A stretch of 64,000 nt of DNA from Pollutimonas thiosulfatoxidans (GTDB taxonomy: Bacteria; Pseudomonadota; Gammaproteobacteria; Burkholderiales; Burkholderiaceae_B). The DNA lies in contig NZ_CP022987.1 of NCBI RefSeq assembly GCF_004022565.1, forward strand, positions 3,100,001 to 3,164,000. Direction: 5' to 3'. Of this stretch, positions 44,407-53,369 are shown piece after piece. How positions within the stretch are numbered: position 1 is the stretch's first letter; each line of letters begins with the position of its first letter. The notes beneath the pieces are model-generated. The model was not told where the DNA came from and did no database searches. It saw only the letters and a list, made by a program, of their open reading frames with translations. The translations under genes and the position numbers were made by a program.

Positions 44407-45453
44407 ATGAAACTCCAAAGGACCGCCATTCACTCGGGCATCGCCTTAGTAATCGCCGCAGCAATGTCTGGGCAGAGCGTCTATGCGCAGAGTATGACAG
44501 TTGCCCTATACGGGGGGATAGCCCAGAAGGCCATTACCACTTGCGTATTGGATCCGTTCAGCCAGAAGACGGGCGTTACCATTACCCCGGATATTGGCTC
44601 TTCAGCAGTGACACTTACGAAGCTTGTCACGCAAAGGAACAAACCCAGCATTGACGTTGCCTGGGTCGATGGAGGGGTGTCTGAGCAGGCCTGGAGCCAA
44701 GGGGTCCTTGAGGAGCAGGATCCTTCGCGAATTCCCAACCTTGAGAACCTCATCCATCAGGCAAAGTATGTGGCTGACAACAAGATCTACGCCGCGAGTA
44801 ATGGGTATTACTCTCTCGGAATCCTGTATAACACCGACCTAGTAAAGACTGCACCCACCTCTTGGCAGGATATGTGGAAAGAAGAATATGCGGGCATGGT
44901 AGCGCTTCCGTTGGCGCAAGTGTCGATGGGCTTACCTCTGTTCGTCCATATTGCAGAGCTCAATGGCGGTTCGATTGAAGACACGCAGCCAGCGGTTGAT
45001 GCTTTTCGAAAGCTGGATGTCGCAGCTTTCTACAACAGCGCCGGTACGGTCTCTAATATGTTCCAGTCTCAAGAAATCTCTGTAGCGCCTCACTTTTCCA
45101 GTAGCGCCTTCGCCTTGATCAAGGCTGGTGGACCCTATAAGTTCGTCAACCCCTCCGACAAAGGTATCGCGAACGACATGCGAATTCATCTGGTACGCAA
45201 CGGGCCCAACCGCGAGCTAGGCGAGCAACTCGTAAACTTCTCGCTGACCGAAGAGGCGGCTCTTTGTTTCGTGCGGGAATTCAATATGGGGCCATACATC
45301 AAAGGCGTAAAGGTTCCTTCCGAATATGCGGCATACATGCCGTGGGGCGAAAGCGGTAGTATCGATGATCTGGCGCTTCCGAATTGGCCTGAGCTCCTGA
45401 ACAGGAGAGATCAGCTCATCGAGAAATTCGAGAACGAAGTCGTTACTCGATAG
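44407..45453 (+). CDS. ABC transporter substrate-binding protein, PotD-like
   Basis: 348 residues with a signal peptide (about 1-27, ending QSVYAQS) and a type II periplasmic binding fold: VTLTKLVTQRNKPSIDVAWVDGG, YYSLGILYNTDLVKTAPTSWQDMW. It resembles the polyamine/iron-type binding proteins. It lies 18 bases after the MmgE/PrpD gene and leads a four-gene importer; the ligand is probably the substrate of that enzyme. Confidence 0.9.
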   Translation: MKLQRTAIHSGIALVIAAAMSGQSVYAQSMTVALYGGIAQKAITTCVLDPFSQKTGVTITPDIGSSAVTLTKLVTQRNKPSIDVAWVDGGVSEQAWSQGVLEEQDPSRIPNLENLIHQAKYVADNKIYAASNGYYSLGILYNTDLVKTAPTSWQDMWKEEYAGMVALPLAQVSMGLPLFVHIAELNGGSIEDTQPAVDAFRKLDVAAFYNSAGTVSNMFQSQEISVAPHFSSSAFALIKAGGPYKFVNPSDKGIANDMRIHLVRNGPNRELGEQLVNFSLTEEAALCFVREFNMGPYIKGVKVPSEYAAYMPWGESGSIDDLALPNWPELLNRRDQLIEKFENEVVTR

Positions 45454-45470
45454 AGATAGGTCGATACCGC

Positions 45471-46544
45471 ATGGATGCCATCTTAGAAACTCGCAAGTTG
45501 ACTCGCAAGTATGGGGATATGACCGCCCTGAACGCGGTCGACTTGACGATCGAGCGCGGCGAGTTCATTGCTCTGCTTGGCCCCAGTGGCTGCGGCAAGA
45601 CGACTCTGCTGAAATGCATCGGAGGGTTTACAGACCCTACTAGTGGAGAGATCCTCCTAGATGGCCGTCCGATGTCAGGGATGCCGGCTAATAAAAGGCC
45701 TGTCAATACGGTGTTTCAAAGCTATGCTTTATTTCCGCACATGACGATTGCGGATAATGTTGCGTACGGGCCCAGAAGAGCCCGGCTAGCAAAGCCCGAG
45801 GTCAAGTCACAAGTGGCTGAAGCGCTGAACATGGTTGGGCTAAGTCATTTGGGCGATAAGTATCCGAGTCAGTTGTCGGGGGGGCAGCAGCAACGCATCG
45901 CATTGGCCCGTGCGGTAATCAACCAACCCCGGGTGCTTCTGCTCGATGAGCCATTAGGAGCGCTGGACCTGAAGCTACGGCGGCAGATGCAGATTGAACT
46001 CAAGTCTTTGCAACAGCGCCTTGGTATAACTTTTATATTCGTCACGCATGATCAGGAAGAGGCGCTAGTAATGGCCGACCGTATCGCAGTGATGAATGCC
46101 GGTCGGATCGTGCAGTTCGGGTCGGGCGAGGATATCTATCACCGTCCGCATAACGAGTTTGTTGCCGATTTTGTTGGTGAGGCCAATTTAGTCGACGTTG
46201 AACTGCGCACTGGTGAAGTTATGCTGGCCGGTTCCGCGTCGCGTATCGCATCTGTCGACGGGTACGATGATGGCGCCTACAAGCTATTGGCTAGGCCTGA
46301 GCATCTTGCTATTGGGCGCGTGGAGGGCTTTCCAATCGTTTTCAACGCCCGGGTGGAGCGCATAATTTTTGCCGGTGAGGCGTTCAAGACCTTCATCCGG
46401 CTGGAAAATGGGTGTGAAATCGCGCTTAAGCATTGGGACTCTGAAGAGGGCGGCCTATCGGGCGCGCCCGAAGTGGGAAAGACCGTGCTCGTGACGCTGA
46501 AAAGAAGGAAGCCTCATTTCTTCAAAGTGGAAGTGAAAGGCTAG
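45471..46544 (+). CDS. ABC transporter ATP-binding protein, PotA-like
   Basis: 357 residues. Walker A GPSGCGKTT, signature LSGGQQQRIALARA, Walker B VLLLDEPLGALD and the switch His in FVTHDQEEAL are all intact. The C-terminal TOBE domain (RPEHLAIGRVEG) is typical of PotA/FbpC-type ATPases. It energises the permease pair encoded next. Confidence 0.96.
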   Translation: MDAILETRKLTRKYGDMTALNAVDLTIERGEFIALLGPSGCGKTTLLKCIGGFTDPTSGEILLDGRPMSGMPANKRPVNTVFQSYALFPHMTIADNVAYGPRRARLAKPEVKSQVAEALNMVGLSHLGDKYPSQLSGGQQQRIALARAVINQPRVLLLDEPLGALDLKLRRQMQIELKSLQQRLGITFIFVTHDQEEALVMADRIAVMNAGRIVQFGSGEDIYHRPHNEFVADFVGEANLVDVELRTGEVMLAGSASRIASVDGYDDGAYKLLARPEHLAIGRVEGFPIVFNARVERIIFAGEAFKTFIRLENGCEIALKHWDSEEGGLSGAPEVGKTVLVTLKRRKPHFFKVEVKG

Positions 46545-46546
46545 CT

Positions 46547-47392
46547 ATGGCAGCGAATCGATTCCGCATTTTTATTCTGCTGGGCTTTCCGACGCTAGTT
46601 ATCATTGTTTTTTTTATAGCGCCTTTGGCAGTAACCGCGCTGTCCAGCGTTTTCTCCGGCCAGCAGGGCATAACACTAGATAACTACGTAAAGATCGTGA
46701 GCACACCACGATATTTGTCGGCGTTGGTTTCGACCATGAGGATTTCTTTGCTGGTGGCGGCGTTTTCCCTTGTGCTGGGTTATATCATCGCCTACTACAT
46801 GGTGATGGTTCTACAGAGTAAGCTCTCGCGGCGAATCGCCTACGTAATAGTAATCTTGCCCTTGTTCACAAGTAATATTGTGAGGTCGTTTGGCTTCATG
46901 ATTATTCTGGGGCGTTCCGGCTTTCTTAACGATACGCTTCTTCAGCTCGGACTGATCGAGCGACCGCTCAGGATCCTCTACACCGAAGCCAGTGTGGTCA
47001 TAGGCTTGACCTATATTTGCTTGCCCTTTGTCGTTCTGGCTGTCGTGGCATCACTACAAAGCATCGATAAGTCTCTTTTTCAGGCCTCCACCGATCTAGG
47101 CGGAGACGCTTGGTCAACTTTCTGGAACGTTACATGGCCACTCAGCCTTCCTGGTGTCCTGGGCGGAACAGTCATTGCGTTTACGATAAGTGTAAGTGCG
47201 TACGTTACGCCTAGCGTCATGCTGGGTGGCCGTGGTTCGGTGATGTCAATTGTTATCTATGATCAGTACATGGCAGCCATGAACTTCAACTTTGGCGCAG
47301 CGCTTGCCGTCGCATTAACGATCACAGCACTTGTACTAATGGTGTTCCAGTCAACGGTGATGGAGCGGAAACTAAAGTGGGCACGGACATGA
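46547..47392 (+). CDS. ABC transporter permease, PotB-like
   Basis: 281 residues with six membrane helices and the EAA-type loop QASTDLGGDAWSTFWNVTWPLSLPG that contacts the ATPase. It starts three bases after the ATPase gene and overlaps the second permease by four bases (ATGA). Confidence 0.94.
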   Translation: MAANRFRIFILLGFPTLVIIVFFIAPLAVTALSSVFSGQQGITLDNYVKIVSTPRYLSALVSTMRISLLVAAFSLVLGYIIAYYMVMVLQSKLSRRIAYVIVILPLFTSNIVRSFGFMIILGRSGFLNDTLLQLGLIERPLRILYTEASVVIGLTYICLPFVVLAVVASLQSIDKSLFQASTDLGGDAWSTFWNVTWPLSLPGVLGGTVIAFTISVSAYVTPSVMLGGRGSVMSIVIYDQYMAAMNFNFGAALAVALTITALVLMVFQSTVMERKLKWART

Positions 47393-48204
47393 GTGCAAAG
47401 TCACGGTCGGGGTCTGTAGGGCAACTGGTATTTGCCGCGGTAGCGCTAATGATCTTCGGGTTTCTTTTACTGCCGTTGATCATAATAATAGGCGTGTCCT
47501 TTAATGAGGCGAGCGCTTTATCCTTTCCGCCGAAGGGGTTTACGCTCAAGTGGTACAAGGAGTTTCTGAGCGACGCATCGTACATTGCATCGATCGTTCA
47601 TAGCACGCAGTTGGCATTGTTCGCCACCTTTTTCGGACTCGTCTTAGGCGTCAGCGCGGCCTCAGCGCTTTCTCAAGCTCAGTTTAGGGGTGCCGCTACG
47701 CTTAAGGCGATATTTATGTCTCCCTTGGTGGTACCCCATGTGGTGATCGGTGTGGCTCTACTTCAATTCGCCGCATCATTCGGTATTGCGAGGAACTTCT
47801 ACGTCCTCCTGGGGGGACATATTGTGTTGGTCTTGCCTTATATCATCCGTATGGTTTTGGGGGCGTATATGGGGTTCGATCGCCGTTTGGTAGCAGCCAG
47901 CCTAGACCTCGGTGCGACGTCCTTTGCTACGTTCCGCTTGATCACGCTGCCGTTGATAAAGCCCAGCATAATAGCGTCCGGCCTTTTCGCCTTTGTGATC
48001 TCGTGGACGAATATAGAGCTGAGCATTTTCAACACTAGCGCTCAGTACACCTTGCTTCCCCTAAAGATTTTCAATTATGTTCTATACACCGTCGATCCCA
48101 TCATTGCTGCGGTGTCAGCTTCGACGGTCTACATAGCGATCTTGGCGGTAGTTCTGATCGATAGACTGGTTGGCATAGATTCGTTCGCGAGCATGCGCAG
48201 CTAA
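47389..48204 (+). CDS. ABC transporter permease, PotC-like
   Basis: 271 residues with six helices and the EAA-loop AASLDLGATSFATFRLITLPLIKPS. The ATG overlapping the preceding stop was preferred to a GTG four codons earlier. It completes the importer. A weak CTGTC/GACAG hairpin about 20 bases after the stop has no T-tract. Confidence 0.93.
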   Translation: MSAKSRSGSVGQLVFAAVALMIFGFLLLPLIIIIGVSFNEASALSFPPKGFTLKWYKEFLSDASYIASIVHSTQLALFATFFGLVLGVSAASALSQAQFRGAATLKAIFMSPLVVPHVVIGVALLQFAASFGIARNFYVLLGGHIVLVLPYIIRMVLGAYMGFDRRLVAASLDLGATSFATFRLITLPLIKPSIIASGLFAFVISWTNIELSIFNTSAQYTLLPLKIFNYVLYTVDPIIAAVSASTVYIAILAVVLIDRLVGIDSFASMRS

Positions 48205-48273
48205 AACTACGCAATCGACTGTCTATAAGGGACAGGCGAGTCTAGAATGTTTCTATCCGTGATTCGAATTCGA

Positions 48274-48300
48274 CCGCAAGGAACGGAGTTTCACTTGCGG
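48274..48300. promoter_or_regulatory. Inverted repeat upstream of alkylation-repair genes
   Basis: CCGCAAG and CTTGCGG are perfect seven-base inverted arms with a 13-base spacer, 50 bases before the Ogt-type gene. It could be the operator for Ada or another regulator; inferred from position only. Confidence 0.35.
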
Positions 48301-48349
48301 CCGGTTTTTCTACACTCGTACTACCTTCACTACAGTTCGAGAGCCAACG

Positions 48350-48946
48350 ATGGAAACCTATACCAGCCCCACCCTCTCGCTTGGGTTCCGTACACCGGGG
48401 TCGCTGCCCGGTGCTATCCACTACGCCATCGGCGATTGTGACTTGGGCGCTATTCTGGTTGCGCGCAGCCCGCAAGGGATATGCGCAATATTCCTCGACG
48501 ATGATGCGCAAGGGTTGCGCGCTCAATTGGCACAAGCCTTCCCCGCGGCAGCGCTGGAGGAAGCCTCGCAATCCCTACAGACTGACCTTGAGCAGATTAT
48601 CCGCCTTATTCACCAGCAGACCGTCGATGCGCCCATCATGCTGGACATCGGCGGTACCGCCTTCCAGCGGCAGGTCTGGGCTGCACTGTGCGACATACCA
48701 GCAGGGCAGACGCGCACCTATACCCAGTTGGCCGAATCCATAGGCGCGCCCAAGGCGGTGCGCGCCGTAGCAAGTGCCTGCGCGGCCAACATGCTGGCGA
48801 TGCTCATTCCATGCCATCGGATCGTGCGCAGCGATGGATCACTGTCCGGATACCGATGGGGCGTCCAGCGCAAACGCGCGCAGTTGCTGCGAGAGCGTAG
48901 TGGGCACCGTCATACCCTGGGCCTGATCTTCCATGACGCGCGGTGA
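48350..48946 (+). CDS. Methylated-DNA--protein-cysteine methyltransferase (Ogt-type, Ada C-half paralogue)
   Basis: 198 residues. The active site is C155 in IPCHRIVR, with the DNA-binding GTAFQRQVWAALCDIPAG and the GYRWGVQRKR C-terminus. It transfers methyl from O6-methylguanine onto itself. Sequence is strikingly like the C-terminal half of the Ada encoded two genes on (GDCDLGAILVARSPQGICAI against GQCSLGAILVAQSQRGICAI), suggesting it arose by partial duplication of ada. It lacks the regulatory domains. No strong ribosome-binding site. Confidence 0.92.
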   Translation: METYTSPTLSLGFRTPGSLPGAIHYAIGDCDLGAILVARSPQGICAIFLDDDAQGLRAQLAQAFPAAALEEASQSLQTDLEQIIRLIHQQTVDAPIMLDIGGTAFQRQVWAALCDIPAGQTRTYTQLAESIGAPKAVRAVASACAANMLAMLIPCHRIVRSDGSLSGYRWGVQRKRAQLLRERSGHRHTLGLIFHDAR

Positions 48947-48967
48947 TGCGAAGGGGGTAAGGATGCT

Positions 48968-49615
48968 ATGAATCTGGAACTTTTTGCACATGTCGCAGAA
49001 GAGCGTGAGTCGATAGGTACGCAAGCGTTCGTCCTGCGGCGCTTTGCCTTGCCGTTTGTTGACGAGTTGTTGCCTGCCATCGACCGCCTGGCGCAAGAGG
49101 CGCCATTCAGGCACATGGTTACGCCCGGCGGGTTCACCATGTCGGTTGCGCTGACCAATTGCGGCGCGCTGGGTTGGACCACGGACCGCCGTGGCTATCG
49201 CTATACCATCATAGACCCGGACCGTGGCCAGCCTTGGCCCCCTATGCCAGCCGCCTTCGGTCGGCTGGCAAGGGCGGCCGCTGCAGCTGCGGGGTTTGCC
49301 GGCTTTGAGCCCGACGCTTGCCTGGTAAATCGCTACGTCCCCGGCGCGCGGCTGTCCTTGCACCAGGATAAGAATGAACACGACTACGATGCGCCTATCG
49401 TGTCCGTTTCACTCGGCATGACTGCGGTTTTCCTGTTTGGCGGACACGAACGGACCGATAAGACAGTGAAGATCCCTCTCGAGCACGGCGACGTCGTGGT
49501 ATGGGGCGGCGAAGACAGGCTACGGTTTCATGGCGTGTTGCCGCTCAAAGTCCGTCCTCATCCGCTGCTGGGTAGCCAGCGTATCAACTTCACATTTCGC
49601 AAGGCCGGCTCATGA
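48968..49615 (+). CDS. alkB: DNA oxidative demethylase AlkB
   Basis: 215 residues, like E. coli AlkB (216). The Fe(II) ligands are H132-x-D134 (LHQDKNE) and H188 (RFHGVLP), and 2-oxoglutarate is held by the Arg in RINFTFR. It oxidatively removes 1-methyladenine and 3-methylcytosine lesions. The stop overlaps ada by four bases, a common alkB-ada coupling. Confidence 0.97.
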   Translation: MNLELFAHVAEERESIGTQAFVLRRFALPFVDELLPAIDRLAQEAPFRHMVTPGGFTMSVALTNCGALGWTTDRRGYRYTIIDPDRGQPWPPMPAAFGRLARAAAAAAGFAGFEPDACLVNRYVPGARLSLHQDKNEHDYDAPIVSVSLGMTAVFLFGGHERTDKTVKIPLEHGDVVVWGGEDRLRFHGVLPLKVRPHPLLGSQRINFTFRKAGS

Positions 49616-50700
49616 CGCTGATCACTAGCCCTGATGCGCCGGCTGTCGGCGCCTATACGACCGACGCACAGCGCTGGGCGGCGGTGCTGGCGCGCGATTC
49701 GGCGGCGGACACGTATTTCGTTTACGCGGTCAGAACGACCGGCGTGTATTGCCGACCCAGCTCGTCGGCCCGCTTGCCCAAGCGCGACAATGTTGAATTC
49801 TTCGACAGCGCCGCCGCTGCCGAGGCAGCGGGATACCGCGCCAGCCGACGCGCCTCTGGCGACCGAACCGCTGTGGCGGCGCATCGCGCAGCACTGGTTG
49901 CAAGCGCGTGCCGCTTGATTGAAACATCAGAGACGCCGCCTAGCTTGCACGAGCTTGCCGCCCGGGCTGGTATGAGCCCCTACCACTTTCACCGCGTTTT
50001 CAAGATGGAAACGGGTCTGACTCCCAAAGCCTATGCCTATGCCTGCCGCGCCGTTAAGTTGCGCGACGAGCTGGCCGAACCGGGCACGATCACCGATGCG
50101 ATTTACGAGGCGGGGTTCAATACCAACAGTCGCTTCTATGAAGCATCGGAAGCAATACTGGGCATGCGACCGCGCGATTATCGCGCTGGTGGGCACAGTG
50201 CAACGATACGTTTTGCGGTGGGCCAGTGCTCCTTGGGCGCCATCCTGGTTGCACAAAGCCAGCGCGGTATTTGCGCCATCTTGCTGGGCGACGATCCGGA
50301 CCAACTGGTGCGTCAGATGCAAGACAGGTTTCCTAAGGCTCAACTCCTGGGTGGCGACGGCGATTTTGAAAAATTGGTGGCACAGGTTGTTGGCTTTGTT
50401 GAGGCGCCCGCTTTGGGCCTGAGCCTTCCCCTGGACGTCCAAGGCACGGCATTTCAAGAGCGGGTGTGGCAAGCTTTGCGCGAGATCCCGCCCGGCGCGA
50501 CGGTCAGCTACGCCCAGGTGGCCGAGCGCATCGGTGCGCCTAAAGCCGTGCGCGCCGTTGCCCAGGCATGTGGGGCCAACCAGCTTGCGGTGGCCATTCC
50601 CTGCCATCGCGTCGTTCGTCGCGATGGAGATATCTCTGGTTACCGCTGGGGGGTGGAGCGCAAGCGCGAGTTGCTCCGGCGCGAAGCGCTGGAGCGATAA
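49612..50700 (+). CDS. ada: Ada-type regulator/O6-methylguanine methyltransferase with altered zinc site
   Basis: 362 residues in the standard order: N-terminal Ada zinc domain (~15-82), AraC-type HTH (~95-190, MSPYHFHRVFKMETGLTPKAYA) and methyltransferase domain with C331 in IPCHRVV. In E. coli Ada four Cys (38, 42, 69, 72) hold zinc and Cys38 accepts the methyl from phosphotriesters. Here only the Cys38 equivalent (C47) remains; the others are S51, S78 and A81. The O6-methylguanine repair half looks complete. Signalling by phosphotriester methylation may be altered or lost. Confidence 0.93.
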   Translation: MTLITSPDAPAVGAYTTDAQRWAAVLARDSAADTYFVYAVRTTGVYCRPSSSARLPKRDNVEFFDSAAAAEAAGYRASRRASGDRTAVAAHRAALVASACRLIETSETPPSLHELAARAGMSPYHFHRVFKMETGLTPKAYAYACRAVKLRDELAEPGTITDAIYEAGFNTNSRFYEASEAILGMRPRDYRAGGHSATIRFAVGQCSLGAILVAQSQRGICAILLGDDPDQLVRQMQDRFPKAQLLGGDGDFEKLVAQVVGFVEAPALGLSLPLDVQGTAFQERVWQALREIPPGATVSYAQVAERIGAPKAVRAVAQACGANQLAVAIPCHRVVRRDGDISGYRWGVERKRELLRREALER

Positions 50701-50719
50701 GGCATGACAGCAAGCCCGC

Positions 50720-51592
50720 TCAGGCCGTTACTTCTATGGGCTCCAGCGAAGTACGCAGGGCGCTTTCCGGCAGGCCGTTCTTCCAGGGCACATCGACGGG
50801 GTAAGGTTTGAGCAGACAGTCGTCGGGCAGCAGTTCGATCGGTGAGAAGTCGCGATGAGCAATGTATTCGGGGCGCTTGAACCGACGGATGTGATTGCCG
50901 ACGGCGCACAGGCTTAGGTAGACCGCTACACGATTGAAGGGTGACAGGTTGCTGCCGGAGGCATGCACCAGGCAGCTATGGAACAAGATCATCGAGCCTG
51001 CCGGCCCTTTGGGTGCGACGATACCGCCATTGCGGCCGCCTGCACGGTCCACCAATTGGCTGATCAGCGCGTTGTCTATGGTCCATAGTGGGTAGCTGGT
51101 GGTGGTGAGATCATGCTGAGCATTGATAACGCCCTTGCGATGGCTGCCGGGAATAAACATCAGCGGGCCATTGAATTCGCTGACATCGTCCAGGAATATG
51201 GCGACATTCATGGCTCTTTCAGTGGGCATCTGGTCGTCGTTGAGCCAAGTGCCGTAATCCTGGTGCCATTGCCAGACGTCACCTTCAAAGGCCATTTTCC
51301 CGTTGATTTTGAACTGATGCATGTAGACCTGTTCGTCGAACAGATCCATGACCGGTCCCACCATGCGGGGATGGCGCGCCAGTCGGGCGAAGGGCTCGCT
51401 ATGCAAGTGTGCGGCAAAGTTGGTCCTGACCGCATCAGACCCTTTTTCACGCACGTTCCAGGCTTCCCGTTCGGCATAAAGCGCCGGCACTGCTTCGGTA
51501 AGCATACGGGTTTCTTCAGCGGAAAAATGGCCGGGAAAGAATAGATAGCCATCTTGCTCAAACTGCAGGCGTTGCGCTTCGGTGAGTTTCAT
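50720..51592 (-). CDS. Phytanoyl-CoA dioxygenase (PhyH) family oxygenase
   Basis: 290 residues. The Fe(II) facial triad is H110-x-D112 (WQWHQDYGTW) and H210 (LVHASGSN), with R221 for 2-oxoglutarate. The arrangement resembles ectoine/proline-type hydroxylases of the family. It is in operon behind a GntR regulator (four-base ATGA overlap), which probably responds to its substrate. The substrate cannot be assigned. Confidence 0.9.
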   Translation of the reverse strand: MKLTEAQRLQFEQDGYLFFPGHFSAEETRMLTEAVPALYAEREAWNVREKGSDAVRTNFAAHLHSEPFARLARHPRMVGPVMDLFDEQVYMHQFKINGKMAFEGDVWQWHQDYGTWLNDDQMPTERAMNVAIFLDDVSEFNGPLMFIPGSHRKGVINAQHDLTTTSYPLWTIDNALISQLVDRAGGRNGGIVAPKGPAGSMILFHSCLVHASGSNLSPFNRVAVYLSLCAVGNHIRRFKRPEYIAHRDFSPIELLPDDCLLKPYPVDVPWKNGLPESALRTSLEPIEVTA

Positions 51593-52275
51593 CGACGGTC
51601 TCCTTGTGCCTGTAGGGGAAAAAGTTGGGTCAGCCGATCATTGAGCGCATTGCTGGCCCGCGAGACATGATCCTCGCTCAGTTTCTCGGCCCGCTGCGCA
51701 TCACCATCGGCAATGGCCAGCGCAATGGCTTCGTGTTCGTCCCACAGAGCTTCGCGCTGCGCTTGCGATTGCAGGACGGCGCCCATTGCGCGGCGCAGAT
51801 GCATCCAATGCTGTTCCGCACTCTGGCCGATCAGCTCGTTGTCGGAGGCCAGATAAATGGCATGGTGGAAGGCCAGATCGGCAGCTATCATTGCCTGCAC
51901 ATTGCTTGCGCGCGATGCCAAGCGGCCGTTCTTGATAAGCAGGGGGTCAATACTGTACCGGCGTTGTGCTGCCAGCCGGGCAGCTAATGCGTCAAGCGCG
52001 CCCCGCACTTCATAGACCTTGCGCACCGATTGGGGCTCCAGTGCGGTCACCTGTACGCCTCGGCCCGGCGCGTCTTGCACGAAACCGTCTTTCTTCAGCA
52101 AACGCAGGGCTTGCAGTACCGGCTGCCGCGAGACATCCATTCGCTGGGCGATGTCTTCCTGGGCCAGGCGTTCGCCCGGCATCAGGGCGCCGCTGCAGAT
52201 GGCATCAAGCAATCCACGATAGACCTGGTCTACCAGGTCGGGAACGGGGGTGATCTGGATAAGTCCGGATGACAT
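51589..52275 (-). CDS. GntR family transcriptional regulator (FadR/FCD type)
   Basis: 228 residues. N-terminal wHTH (LVDQVYRGLLDAICSGALMPGERLAQEDIAQRMDVSRQPVLQALRLLKKDGFV) and C-terminal FCD ligand domain with the metal-binding pattern D...H (ADLAFHHAIYLASDN). The start at 52275 gives the normal family N-terminus; the 33 extra codons upstream run through the operator-like palindrome. It is co-transcribed with the PhyH-type gene and diverges from a dienelactone hydrolase. Confidence 0.92.
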   Translation of the reverse strand: MSSGLIQITPVPDLVDQVYRGLLDAICSGALMPGERLAQEDIAQRMDVSRQPVLQALRLLKKDGFVQDAPGRGVQVTALEPQSVRKVYEVRGALDALAARLAAQRRYSIDPLLIKNGRLASRASNVQAMIAADLAFHHAIYLASDNELIGQSAEQHWMHLRRAMGAVLQSQAQREALWDEHEAIALAIADGDAQRAEKLSEDHVSRASNALNDRLTQLFPLQAQGDRR

Positions 52276-52300
52276 ATTGATGGGCAGATGAAGTACTGGA

Positions 52301-52314
52301 TACTGTATACAGTA
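52301..52314. promoter_or_regulatory. Operator-like palindrome for GntR regulator
   Basis: TACTGTATACAGTA is a perfect 14-bp palindrome centred 33 bases upstream of the GntR start codon, in the region shared with the divergent dienelactone hydrolase gene. The TGTATACA core is typical of FadR-subfamily GntR operators, so autoregulation is likely. Confidence 0.6.
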
Positions 52315-52468
52315 AACCCGTGTCGCGATGGAGTATCTAGGGGTTTGTGCGGGTGACCGCATTGAGGAAAGCAAGCGGGCCGGAAAATTAATGCTGGAGC
52401 GCTCGTATGTCTAGCCGCATAATTTGCCCACGTTGCCAGATCAATATTGCCACTCAAGGAGAGCCGCA

Positions 52469-53356
52469 ATGACGCGCATGACAGCCAAAGACTTTGCCCC
52501 CGAATTGCTCGAGCTTTATGACTTTTACGTACATGGCGCGATCACCAAACGCGAGTTCCTTTTGCGGTCTGCCAAGTTCGCGGTGGGAGGCTTGACGGGC
52601 GCTTCGATCCTGGCGTCCTTGCAGCCGGACTACGCTTGGGCCGAGCAGGTGTCCTTTACCGATCCAGACATTAAGGCCGAATACATCAACTACCCGTCCC
52701 CGAAGGGTCACGGAGAGGTTCGCGGCTATTTGGTACAGCCGGCCAAGGCGGAAGGCAAGCGGCCTGCTGTGGTGGTGGTGCACGAGAATCGGGGGCTAAA
52801 CCCCTATATCGAGGACGTTGCACGTCGCGTTGCGAAAGAGGGTTTCATTGCCCTTGCGCCGGACGGGCTGAGCTCGAAGGGCGGTTATCCAGGCAACGAC
52901 GAAAAGGGCCGCGAGCTACAAGCGCAGGTCGATCCCGAGAAACTCATGAATGACTTCTTCGCAGCGGTCGAGTTCATGGCGGCGCATGAGGCTGCGACAG
53001 GCAAGGTCGGCATTACCGGGTTTTGTTATGGCGGTGGTGTCTCCAACGCGGCAGCGGTGGCTTATCCTGAATTGGCGGCGGCCGTTCCGTTCTATGGCAG
53101 ACAGGCTGCCACGGGCGACGTGCCCAAAATTCAGGCACCTCTGCTATTGCATTACGCCGAAAACGACGCAGGGGTTAACGGCGGTTGGCCGGCCTATGAG
53201 GCGGCTCTGAAAGAGCACGGCAAAACCTACGAAGCCTACACCTACCCCGGCACGAACCACGGCTTTCACAATGACTCCACGCCGCGTTACGACAAAGAGG
53301 CCGCCGAACTTGCCTGGCGGCGTACGGTGGATTGGTTCAAGCGGTATCTTGCGTAG
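52469..53356 (+). CDS. Dienelactone hydrolase family protein, probably exported
   Basis: 295 residues. The N-terminal ~65 residues include KREFLLRSAKFAVGGLTG, a Tat-like (Lys-Arg) signal or membrane anchor. The hydrolase part has the Cys nucleophile in GFCYGGG, an Asp in YAENDAGV and His in NHGFHN, the DLH triad. The lengthened N-terminus resembles YghX-type members. AAGGAG precedes the ATG. Substrate unknown. Confidence 0.9.
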   Translation: MTRMTAKDFAPELLELYDFYVHGAITKREFLLRSAKFAVGGLTGASILASLQPDYAWAEQVSFTDPDIKAEYINYPSPKGHGEVRGYLVQPAKAEGKRPAVVVVHENRGLNPYIEDVARRVAKEGFIALAPDGLSSKGGYPGNDEKGRELQAQVDPEKLMNDFFAAVEFMAAHEAATGKVGITGFCYGGGVSNAAAVAYPELAAAVPFYGRQAATGDVPKIQAPLLLHYAENDAGVNGGWPAYEAALKEHGKTYEAYTYPGTNHGFHNDSTPRYDKEAAELAWRRTVDWFKRYLA

Positions 53357-53369
53357 TTGACTTAGCAGG

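Noticed and set aside
52276..52374. Extended N-terminus of the GntR regulator
   Set aside because: The extra 33 codons cover the operator-like palindrome and are not typical of the family; the start at 52275 fits better.
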